From positions 1-64,000 of the forward strand of contig NZ_JABXOF010000008.1 in NCBI RefSeq assembly GCF_013375155.1: a stretch of DNA of 64,000 nucleotides. The letters run 5' to 3'. The stretch is from Serratia ureilytica (GTDB lineage Bacteria; Pseudomonadota; Gammaproteobacteria; Enterobacterales; Enterobacteriaceae). Positions 38,290-45,598 of this stretch are shown here, piece by piece; position 1 is the first letter of the stretch, and each line of letters begins with the position of its first letter. The position numbers were made by a program, and so were the translations under genes. Under the pieces are notes generated by a model. The model saw only the letters and a list, made by a program, of their open reading frames with translations, was not told the DNA's origin and made no database searches.

Positions 38290-39117
38290 ATGTCTGAAGC
38301 CATTGATTATTACGCCTTGCCCGAACAGCCGGCACGCAACCTCACCCCGGTGCCGGCGCGCGGCCTGATCGAAATCAGCAACGTCAGCAAATTCTTCGGC
38401 AAACACAAGGCGTTGGACGACGTCAGCCTGACGCTGCAGCCGGGCACCGTGACCGTGATCCTCGGGCCTTCCGGCTCCGGAAAATCGACGCTGCTGCGGG
38501 CGATCAACCATCTGGAGCGCGTCGACGAGGGTTTTATCCGCATCGACGGCGACTACGTCGGCTACCGCCGCAAGGGCAACCGGCTGTACGAGCTGAAGGA
38601 AAAGGCCATCCTCCGGCAGCGCATCAACGTCGGCTACGTGTTCCAAAACTTCAACCTGTTCCCGCATCTGACGGTGCTGGAAAACATCATCGAAGCGCCG
38701 GTGGTGCACAAGATCCACTCCCGCGAACGGGCGAAAGCGGTGGCCTATGAGCTGCTGGATACGGTCGGGCTGCGCCACAAGGCGGACGCCTACCCGCGCC
38801 ACCTCTCCGGCGGCCAACAGCAGCGCATCGCCATCGCGCGCGCGCTGGCGCTGAACCCGAAGGTGATCCTGTTCGATGAGCCGACCTCCGCGCTCGATCC
38901 CGAGCTGGTCGGCGAAGTGCTGGACGTGATTAAAGGGTTGGCGGATCTGGGCGTCACGCTGGTGGTGGTGACGCATGAAATCGGCTTTGCGCGCGAAGCG
39001 GCGGATCGGGTGGTGTTTATGGTCGACGGGCAGATCGTCGAGCAGGGCGATGCCAGACAGGTGCTGGCTCAGCCGCAGCACCCGCGCACCGTCAACTTCC
39101 TCAACAAAGTACTGTGA
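38290..39117 (+). CDS. Amino-acid-type ABC transporter ATPase
   Basis: A 275-residue ABC ATPase. Motifs: Walker [10 protein letters not shown] near residue 61, Q-loop FQNFNLFPH, signature [15 protein letters not shown], Walker [13 protein letters not shown] and switch VVTHEIGF. It carries about 28 extra N-terminal residues before the domain. The GAGACCC upstream and the 9-nt gap to the permease place it last in the importer operon. Confidence 0.92.
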   Translation: MSEAIDYYALPEQPARNLTPVPARGLIEISNVSKFFGKHKALDDVSLTLQPGTVTVILGPSGSGKSTLLRAINHLERVDEGFIRIDGDYVGYRRKGNRLYELKEKAILRQRINVGYVFQNFNLFPHLTVLENIIEAPVVHKIHSRERAKAVAYELLDTVGLRHKADAYPRHLSGGQQQRIAIARALALNPKVILFDEPTSALDPELVGEVLDVIKGLADLGVTLVVVTHEIGFAREAADRVVFMVDGQIVEQGDARQVLAQPQHPRTVNFLNKVL

Positions 39118-39153
39118 GCGTCGGGGCGCCGATGCGCCCCGCGCAGGAGCAGG

Positions 39154-39663
39154 TTAGAGGCCGGCGAAACGCCGCTTCTCGGCGGCGAAATCCAACGGGC
39201 GGATCCCCTGCTGGTTTTTGTCCTCTTCGGTCAGCAACGCCGGGGGAATAAACCAGGTCACCTCAAACAGCAGCCCGTCCGGGTCGTGACCATAAATGCT
39301 TTTGTGCACGCCGTGATCCTCTTCCAACCCGAGAATGCCGCGTTCGGCCAGCTGATGGCGAATGCGCTCCAGCTCTTCCAGGCTGTCCACTTCCCAGGCC
39401 AGATGATACAGCCCGGCCGGCGGCTCATGCTCCGCCGGCGGCTCGCCGTTGGCGCGAAACACCCCGGCGCGCTGCTGGCCCAGGTTCTTGCTGAACAACG
39501 CCAAATCGTGATCGTTGTCCGAGTCGGCGGCCTGGGTAAATACCGCCCGATCGGGGCTGTCGGACGGCTTCAGCTTGAAGCCCAATACCTGATGATAAAA
39601 GTCGGCGCTCTGCCGCACGTCGCTGACGTACAGCACGGCGTGATTGAGACGTTTGATGCCCAT
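39154..39663 (-). CDS. VOC (glyoxalase/dioxygenase fold) family protein
   Basis: A 169-residue vicinal-oxygen-chelate protein. The start MGIKRLNHAVLYVSDVRQSADFYHQVLGF and the later YHLAWEV and YGHDPDGLLFEVTW fit a metal-binding dioxygenase or glyoxalase-like fold: His in the first strand, His in YHLAW, and Glu in LFEVTW are the likely ligands. The start at 39663 follows AAGGAAT. It is convergent with the ABC operon, so a functional link is not implied. Substrate is unknown. Confidence 0.82.
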   Translation of the reverse strand: MGIKRLNHAVLYVSDVRQSADFYHQVLGFKLKPSDSPDRAVFTQAADSDNDHDLALFSKNLGQQRAGVFRANGEPPAEHEPPAGLYHLAWEVDSLEELERIRHQLAERGILGLEEDHGVHKSIYGHDPDGLLFEVTWFIPPALLTEEDKNQQGIRPLDFAAEKRRFAGL

Positions 39664-39830
39664 CGCTATTCCTTTTTGCGCATTGAATAAAGTCAGCATG
39701 AACATAGCATGTCGCTGGGAAGCCGCTAAATGCCGTTATCGCATGACTAAATGCCGCCCGCGCAATCTGTCGCTGCAAGGCATTCCGCGCTATCATAAGC
39801 GCTGTATTGAACCTTTTTGTGAGAATAGCG

Positions 39831-40310
39831 ATGAACGGCAAGATAACGACTTTTTTTGAAGACAAAGGCTTCGGCTTTATTACCGACGAGAACGGAGAAA
39901 ATCGTTATTTTCACGTGATTAAAGTGCAAAACCCGGAGCTGATTAAGAAAAACGCGGCGGTGACCTTCGAACCGACCAACAACACCAAAGGCCCGTCGGC
40001 TTATGCGGTCAAAGTGTTGGCGCCCAGCAAATACATCATTATCGCCAATGAAAGAATCAAGATCACCAGCATCAAGTCTTTCAATACCTTCACCAAGGAA
40101 GTGCCGGTCAAAGCCGACGTGGATAAAGAGAACACCGTGCTGTCAGTCGGCCTGCTGATGAACCGCATTCGCCCGCAGTCCGAAGACCAGGCGCAGGCCA
40201 TGCAAACGCTGCGCATGCTGACCATCACCACCTTCCAGAACACCACCCATACCTTCTCCGAGCACGAGATCGACATGGATGAGACCATCAAGGCGCTGAA
40301 AAGCCTGTAA
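39831..40310 (+). CDS. Cold-shock-domain protein with uncharacterised C-terminal domain
   Basis: A 159-residue protein. Residues 1-65 form a cold-shock-like OB domain: RNP1 is KGFGFI, while the usual RNP2 VFVHF is replaced by YFHVIKV, and GPSAYAVKV closes the fold. Residues 66-159 are a separate alpha/beta-looking region (IKITSIKSFNTFTKEVPVK...LRMLTITTFQNTTHTFSEH) that I do not recognise. The ATG at 39831 was chosen as the domain start, with TGAGAAT upstream; an in-frame ATG lies at 39807. It is a monocistronic accessory gene, perhaps an RNA-binding regulator. Confidence 0.75.
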   Translation: MNGKITTFFEDKGFGFITDENGENRYFHVIKVQNPELIKKNAAVTFEPTNNTKGPSAYAVKVLAPSKYIIIANERIKITSIKSFNTFTKEVPVKADVDKENTVLSVGLLMNRIRPQSEDQAQAMQTLRMLTITTFQNTTHTFSEHEIDMDETIKALKSL

Positions 40311-40334
40311 GCGCCGGTTGCCCAGCGTCGAGCC

Positions 40335-41783
40335 CTAGCGGAACAGGATATGCTCGACGCTGTTGCCGTTCACCACGTTGAACGACTCCACCCGATTACG
40401 CCCCTGCGATTTGGCACGATACAGCGCGATATCCGCCATGTTCATCAACTGCTCCAGCGATTTCACCTCGTTCATCGCCAAACTGGCGACGCCGACGCTG
40501 ATGGTGATTTTCAACGTCTGCTTGCCTTCCGCCTGCAGCTCCGTCTGCTCCACCAACCGGCGCAGATGCTCCCCCAGCGCCACGCCCTGCGCCGCCAACG
40601 CGCGCGGCAGCATGATGGCGAACTCTTCCCCGCCCAAGCGGCCGAACAGCTGATCGTGCCGCAGCTCGCGCCGCACGATGTGCGCGAACGACGCCAGCAC
40701 CTGATCGCCGGCGCTGTGGCCGTGCGTATCGTTGATCTGCTTGAAATGATCGATATCGATCAGCAGTAACGACACCGCTTCTTTGGAACGGTGCTTGTGC
40801 TCCAACAGCTCGCCCGCTTTGCGCGTCATCGCGCTGCGCGCCAGCACGCCGGTCAGGAAATCGTGGTTGGCGCTGTGCTCCAGACGCCGCATAAGCTTAC
40901 GGTTGGCCGCGATGGAACTGGCGAGGATCAGCGGCCCCATCACCAGCATGGCGATACCCAATCGGGCGGACATCAGCGTGTCGAGGAAGGCATTATGGTT
41001 GTTCGGCGTTTCATACAGCACCAGGTTGGCGGAGATGCTGCTGATCTCAGACATACCGGTCAACAGCGTCAGCAACGTCACCGGGAACAGCTGGTAGCGC
41101 ACCGCGCACCACAGCAGCGCCGGGATCGGGAAGGCGATCGCGCCCGGCCCGCCGATATAGACGCTGAACGCCAGTGACAGCAGCAGCGCCAGCAGCGGCA
41201 GGCAGCCTTTCAAGCGCCAACGCACCTGCATGCGCAACAGCTGTTTCAACCGCGGCGCCGCCATCAGCACCGGCAACAGCAGCAGGGTCGTCGAAAACTG
41301 TTCGCTGAACCAGGCCAGCCAGGCGACCACCACCGTGTTGTTGTACAGGCTATCGTTGCGCAGCACGGACAGCGTCGACGCCACCGCCGCACCGGCCAGG
41401 CTGGCGCTGAACATATAGAGTATCGCCTGGGGTTTACCCATGCGCCGTTGAGATTGCGGCAGCATCAGCATGATGCCGTAACCGACGACGATCAGCGACA
41501 TGTTGCAGGCGTTCAGCCACAGCGCCAAAGACCAGCCCTCGCCGGTGCTGAGATCGGCGGCAACCATGCCCAGATAGGTCGTGAGCCAGCCGAGCGGCGT
41601 GGCGTAAGCGGGTTTCCGCAGCAGCAGGCCGAGCAGAATCGCATTCACCGGCCAAAATAAAGAAAGCGAGCCAATCGGCCGGCTAAGAATGCCCACCAGG
41701 GAAAGTAAAAAGGCCAGCATGAAAAGATTGATAAGCTGAACCGTAAGCGGCAGGCCATGCCTGGCGTTTATTCTGGCGTTCAT
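40335..41783 (-). CDS. Diguanylate cyclase with MASE1 sensor domain
   Basis: Membrane-bound cyclic di-GMP synthase of about 482 residues. The first 300 residues hold eight or so hydrophobic segments of MASE1 type, and the C-terminus is a GGDEF domain (NHDFLTGVLARSAM, LLIDIDHFKQINDTHGHSAGD, GRLGGEEFAIML). The active-site GGEEF is intact. The inhibitory-site position reads RHDQ rather than RxxD, so product inhibition may be lost. The start could be 41783 or 41795 (four residues more). Its upstream region is AT-rich. It is convergent with the cold-shock-domain gene, 24 nt apart. Confidence 0.85.
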   Translation of the reverse strand: MNARINARHGLPLTVQLINLFMLAFLLSLVGILSRPIGSLSLFWPVNAILLGLLLRKPAYATPLGWLTTYLGMVAADLSTGEGWSLALWLNACNMSLIVVGYGIMLMLPQSQRRMGKPQAILYMFSASLAGAAVASTLSVLRNDSLYNNTVVVAWLAWFSEQFSTTLLLLPVLMAAPRLKQLLRMQVRWRLKGCLPLLALLLSLAFSVYIGGPGAIAFPIPALLWCAVRYQLFPVTLLTLLTGMSEISSISANLVLYETPNNHNAFLDTLMSARLGIAMLVMGPLILASSIAANRKLMRRLEHSANHDFLTGVLARSAMTRKAGELLEHKHRSKEAVSLLLIDIDHFKQINDTHGHSAGDQVLASFAHIVRRELRHDQLFGRLGGEEFAIMLPRALAAQGVALGEHLRRLVEQTELQAEGKQTLKITISVGVASLAMNEVKSLEQLMNMADIALYRAKSQGRNRVESFNVVNGNSVEHILFR

Positions 41784-41795
41784 CGCCTCGCCCAT

Positions 41796-42134
41796 ATTTT
41801 GCTAATAACCAGAATAATAATGTGCATACTCTCTCGCCCGGCCAGTGAGGGATAATCAACCCGGATTTCAACCAAAAAAGCCAGACAAATCAATAATAAA
41901 AAGCATTAACAATTAATTAACAGACTTTTCTTAACCTAATGTGGCGGCGGCGGACTCCCCCGCATACCGTCGGAAAATAATGCTCAGCTCTGCTGACAGC
42001 ATAGCGCAAAGCGTAATAGGCCGCCGACCGACGTTAATTACATTAATAAGATTGTGGTTATTGCTCGTTGAATGATATTTGAATAACTACGCGATTATTT
42101 TCCTGCAACTGGGCCGCCCGTGCAATAACAACCC
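41796..42134. other. Intergenic AT-rich region upstream of the MASE1 cyclase
   Basis: Contains the minus-strand promoter region of the cyclase. It is notably AT-rich around 41870-41940 (AACAATTAATTAACAG). I see no gene in it. Confidence 0.5.
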
Positions 42135-42160
42135 AAAAAAAGCCCGCCTAAAGCGGGCTT
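42135..42160 (-). terminator. Minus-strand terminator without an assigned gene
   Basis: Read on the minus strand, AAGCCCGC-TTTAG-GCGGGCTT is followed by TTTTT. It lies 100 nt beyond another minus-strand terminator (42261-42284), so it cannot serve the flavodoxin gene directly and may end a small RNA. Confidence 0.75.
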
Positions 42161-42260
42161 GCTTGAACAACAGCAAATCGACAGTTACGACACAGCCATT
42201 CATTGCATGCCTGTGCTGCCATGCAGTGTAGCGGCGAAAGCTTAAGCAGACCTTAGCAAC

Positions 42261-42284
42261 AAAAAACCCGGCCTAGGAACCGGG
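42261..42284 (-). terminator. Minus-strand terminator of the flavodoxin-like gene
   Basis: On the minus strand, CCCGG-TTCCTAGG-CCGGG is followed by six T residues, 103 nt after the stop codon at 42387. Confidence 0.75.
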
Positions 42285-42294
42285 AATATTTGTA

Positions 42295-42334
42295 CGAAAT
42301 GCAGCGTTAGCCCAAGCAGGCTAATAACATTTCG
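42295..42334 (-). other. Nested hairpin in the flavodoxin 3' region
   Basis: CGAAATG and CATTTCG form an outer stem and TTAGCC/GGCTAA an inner one. GCAGCGTT (42301-42308) can also pair with AACGCTGC (42366-42373). With the terminator it forms a structured 3' UTR of about 125 nt, a possible source of a 3'-derived small RNA. Confidence 0.5.
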
Positions 42335-42386
42335 CAGCTTACACGCCAAATGTGCAGAGAAAATGAACGCTGCACGCGGCAAGGCC

Positions 42387-42938
42387 TTACGCCAGTTTGG
42401 CGGCAAAGCCCGCCACGCGTTGGCCATAGAGCTTGGCGGTCGCCAAATCGCCCGACAGCATCTCGTCCACGCCGGCATCCGACGGCGTCTGCACCAACAG
42501 CCCCACCGACCCGCCCAGGTTGTTGACATCGGTACGCTGCGCCGATTTGGTGTTGGCCGGCAGCAGCCCCAAGCTGACCCACAGGCCGCCATGTTGAGAA
42601 GCCAGCGTTTGCAGCGCAATCAGCGTAACCTGCTTGTCGCCGTTCAGGCTGGCGCTGTTGGTAAAGCCGCCGAACACTTTGTCCTGCCACTTGCGGCCGA
42701 ACCAGGCTTTGGAGCTGGCGTCGGCGAATTTCTTGAACTGCCAGGACGGGCCGCCCATATAGGTCGGTGAGCCAAAGATGATGGCGTCCGCCTCATCCAG
42801 CTTCTGCCACGCTTCATCGCTGATATCGCCTTCCTGATCGATAGCGATCAGTTCGGCCCCTGCGCCTTCCGCCACCACTTTCGCCAAACGCTCGGTATGG
42901 CCGTAGCCGGAATGAAACACCACTACTGTCTTCGCCAT
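42387..42938 (-). CDS. Flavodoxin-fold NAD(P)H-dependent oxidoreductase (WrbA-like)
   Basis: A 183-residue cytoplasmic flavoprotein. The FMN phosphate-binding loop is HSGYGHTERLAKVVAEGAG near the N-terminus, followed by DAIIFGSPTYMGGPSWQFKKF and GGLWVSLGLLPANT, which fit the WrbA/flavodoxin-like NADPH-dependent FMN reductase superfamily. It may reduce quinones. The start at 42938 follows TGGAGAATT, and upstream frame extension has no similarity. It has its own terminator and a structured 3' region. Confidence 0.85.
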   Translation of the reverse strand: MAKTVVVFHSGYGHTERLAKVVAEGAGAELIAIDQEGDISDEAWQKLDEADAIIFGSPTYMGGPSWQFKKFADASSKAWFGRKWQDKVFGGFTNSASLNGDKQVTLIALQTLASQHGGLWVSLGLLPANTKSAQRTDVNNLGGSVGLLVQTPSDAGVDEMLSGDLATAKLYGQRVAGFAAKLA

Positions 42939-43082
42939 AGAAATTCTCCACTCATTGCACAGAGGCGCCGACGACGCCCATCTCGCGTTCAATCTAATCA
43001 AGCGCGCAACGGCTGAATACTGAATAAAACTGACGGTGTTATTCAAAAAAATCGCGCTACGCGCCGCCGGGTATGTGCAGAT

Positions 43083-43107
43083 AAAAAAATCCCGCACAAG
43101 GCGGGAT
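43083..43107 (-). terminator. Minus-strand terminator downstream of the GT39-type gene
   Basis: On the minus strand, ATCCCGC-CTTGT-GCGGGAT is followed by six T residues. It is 157 nt past the glycosyltransferase stop; a possible promoter (-10 TATACA at 43191-43196, minus strand) lies between, so it may also end an independent small RNA of about 100 nt. Confidence 0.85.
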
Positions 43108-43263
43108 AAACTTAACAGGGATGGGGTAATACACTACAGGGAATGGATAACACACAACATCATCGGGTAGAGCTACAGTACCAATCCCAATGTATAGAAC
43201 TGTCATCCCCGCGTAAGTTTGCTCGGCCAGATGTAACGCCGAATGGGAAATATGACATTCCGC

Positions 43264-44796
43264 TCAAGGCACCACGAATAGCCTCGACTCGAAACCGCCG
43301 CTTTTGAAGGTGCCGGTATTGACCCACCCCGGCGGCGAACGGCCGAAGTCCTGATTGAAATCCCCGCCGCTGACCAGCCAGACCCGGCGATAGCCTTTCG
43401 CTAACGCACTGAGGTTATCGACGTAGGTCTGCGCCGCCCGATCGTGGAAAAAGGTGCCGAAACCATAGGCATTGGGCTTGCCCGAAATGCCGTTGGGCCT
43501 GGCGGGGGTATACAGCAAGGCGCGATAGCCCTTCTTGTTGTAATACACATAGCTCAGGTAGTTGAACATGTTGCTGACCACCACCGCATCGTTGGGCTGA
43601 TAGTTACTGTTGATGTAGTGCACCATCACCTTGAATTCATCTTTCTCGACCGGATAGTCGTTGCGCACGCCGCAGCCGAACAGCAGGCTGAAGAACAGCA
43701 GCAAAGAGATCCCGCGCACCCGGCTTTTCGTACCGGCGATCAGCACGCCCAATACCAGCGGAATGCCGAGCGCGGCGGAATAAAGGTAGCGATCGACAAA
43801 CAGCGGCGAACGCCAGGAAATGGCGAATACCAACGTCACCGGGATCAGCATGCCGCCGAGCAGCAGCAGCGCATATTTTCTCGGCATCTGGCGCCGCCAC
43901 AGCAGCAGTGAACATAAGGCGACAAACATCGCCGGCAGCAGCCAGAGAATGATCGTGGGATAGTTGCTGCCATCATGCCCGGTGAGAAAACGCCAATACA
44001 TCGCCGGCAGATCGCCCCAGGCAACCTGAGGGATCCAACCGACGTCGCCGCCGACCCGCAGTTCGGCAATATGCGCCAGCAGATTGAGCAGCACCAGCAG
44101 CCAGGGAATATAGGCCACTCCAATCGCCGCATTGGCCCCCCACCACGCCGGCAGCCTGATGTAACACTCGCCTTCGCGGCGGCACGACAGCGCCAACACC
44201 ACCAGCCAGTGCGCGATCAGCGTGAAAATCGTGAAGTAGTGAGTATAAAAGCTCAGCGTCATCAACAGCGCATACAGCGCCAGATAGCGGCGGTTATCCG
44301 GCGTTTTCAGCCACTTCGCCAGCGCCATGGCGGCGGCGATCGCCAGCAGCCCCATCAGCGCGTACATGCGCGCCTCCTGGCTGTAACGCACCGCCATCGG
44401 CATGATCGCCATCAGCCATCCCGCGGTCAGCGCCGCCCGCTCGTTGGCCAACCAACGGGTAAAACGCATCGCCAGCGCCACCGTCATCACGCCGAACACC
44501 AGGCTCAGCGCGCGGGCCGCCATAATGCCGTCGCCAAACAGCACCATCCAGCCATGCAGCAGCAGGTAATAAAGCGGCGGGTGAACATCGAAGGAAGCAT
44601 GGTACAGCAAAGCGCCCACATCATAGCGGCTGGTCAGCACGCTGGAGGCCTCGTCGCACCAAAAATACCGATCCGTTAAGGAAATAAACCGCACGATCGC
44701 CGAAAACGCCACGATCGCCAACGCGTAATGTTTGTAACCGATGCCTTTTAAGCCGTTATTGCTCAAAGAAACATTCGATACCTGTTGCAGTGACAT
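43264..44796 (-). CDS. GT39/ArnT-like membrane glycosyltransferase
   Basis: A 510-residue polytopic membrane protein of the GT-C superfamily. The first periplasmic loop has the expected acidic pair in YFWCDEASSVLTSRYD and later DVHPPLYYLLLHGWM; RYSQEARMYALMGLL is a typical GT39/PMT-2 motif. About ten to twelve membrane spans precede a soluble C-terminal region (residues about 390-510). Such enzymes move sugars from polyprenyl-phosphate carriers to lipid A, O-antigen or proteins; the acceptor is unknown. A small membrane-protein gene lies upstream on the same strand. Confidence 0.85.
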   Translation of the reverse strand: MSLQQVSNVSLSNNGLKGIGYKHYALAIVAFSAIVRFISLTDRYFWCDEASSVLTSRYDVGALLYHASFDVHPPLYYLLLHGWMVLFGDGIMAARALSLVFGVMTVALAMRFTRWLANERAALTAGWLMAIMPMAVRYSQEARMYALMGLLAIAAAMALAKWLKTPDNRRYLALYALLMTLSFYTHYFTIFTLIAHWLVVLALSCRREGECYIRLPAWWGANAAIGVAYIPWLLVLLNLLAHIAELRVGGDVGWIPQVAWGDLPAMYWRFLTGHDGSNYPTIILWLLPAMFVALCSLLLWRRQMPRKYALLLLGGMLIPVTLVFAISWRSPLFVDRYLYSAALGIPLVLGVLIAGTKSRVRGISLLLFFSLLFGCGVRNDYPVEKDEFKVMVHYINSNYQPNDAVVVSNMFNYLSYVYYNKKGYRALLYTPARPNGISGKPNAYGFGTFFHDRAAQTYVDNLSALAKGYRRVWLVSGGDFNQDFGRSPPGWVNTGTFKSGGFESRLFVVP

Positions 44797-44921
44797 AACC
44801 GCATTCCGCCCAAGAGAACCACACAGTGTGGAGACGCGGCGTCATCATTGCCGACGGCGGGTAAATGGCGGGTAAATCAGTGCGAAAAAATCGGCGCAAT
44901 CACCGCGGCGGCGCACGGCCC

Positions 44922-45077
44922 TCAGCGGATTTCAACGGTGATGTCCGGGTAGGCCTTCTCCCCGTCGCTGAGGTAATGCCCCAACGCCCGGTAAGCCATG
45001 ACGTACAGCACGGCGGCGCCGCACAGGCACAGCAAGGTCACGAGAAAGAATCTGGATTTGCGCACGATAGGCTCCAT
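44922..45077 (-). CDS. Small putative membrane protein (51 residues)
   Basis: Starts MEPIVRKSRFFLVTLL, has one hydrophobic helix (residues about 9-28) and a polar tail YLSDGEKAYPDITVEIR. The ATG at 45077 follows AGGTGAAAATTT. It lies 125 nt upstream of the GT39-type gene on the same strand and may be its operon partner. I do not recognise a family. Confidence 0.55.
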   Translation of the reverse strand: MEPIVRKSRFFLVTLLCLCGAAVLYVMAYRALGHYLSDGEKAYPDITVEIR

Positions 45078-45155
45078 GGGGAAATTTTCACCTATTGTAA
45101 CGCGGCAAAATAAACGAAGGTTCAATTGGCGGCGGGTCGTTTGCCTCACGCTCAT

Positions 45156-45598
45156 TCAGAGAGACGGCAGCACGCCATATCTTCAGCATGTAGATAAGGC
45201 GTCACCCCGGCAATGGTAACGCTGGCAGCCCTCCGTTCATAGCCATCGTCTTCAAACGTACCAAGAGTCGGTCAGTGCTTCACGAGGTTCATAGAGCGGA
45301 ACAGAAAACCGTTCTCTCGATTGTTGCTGTTATCCAGCCCAACGCCTGGGAGCCCATTTCGTTGCTCCAACCTTCGTTAAGCAACGAGCCGCCGATCGCT
45401 TCCATAATGTACGCATTTTTCTCTCCGCTACTCACTGAAAGTTAGCGAAGTAACACAACATGACAACGAACGCGTCTCGTTCGTGAAGAAAGATTAAGTT
45501 ACCTCGTCAAAATGACTTTGAACACAACATCACTCTACCTTGTGCCGGAGACATCTTTGTATACCTGATATCTCCGGCCAGTATCATACGACAACGAA
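45156..45598. other. Intergenic region with a possible gene remnant
   Basis: No intact gene is seen. On the minus strand, between about 45440 and 45290, two frames give protein-like stretches: MEAIGGSLLNEGWSNEMGSQ in one, and DNSNNRENGFLFRSMNLVKH followed by a stop in the next frame. This could be the frameshifted end of a decayed gene, but the family is unknown. Confidence 0.3.

Noticed and set aside
39154-39663. VOC gene as part of the yxe-like operon
   Set aside because: It is on the opposite strand and convergent, so shared transcription is not possible; only proximity links them.
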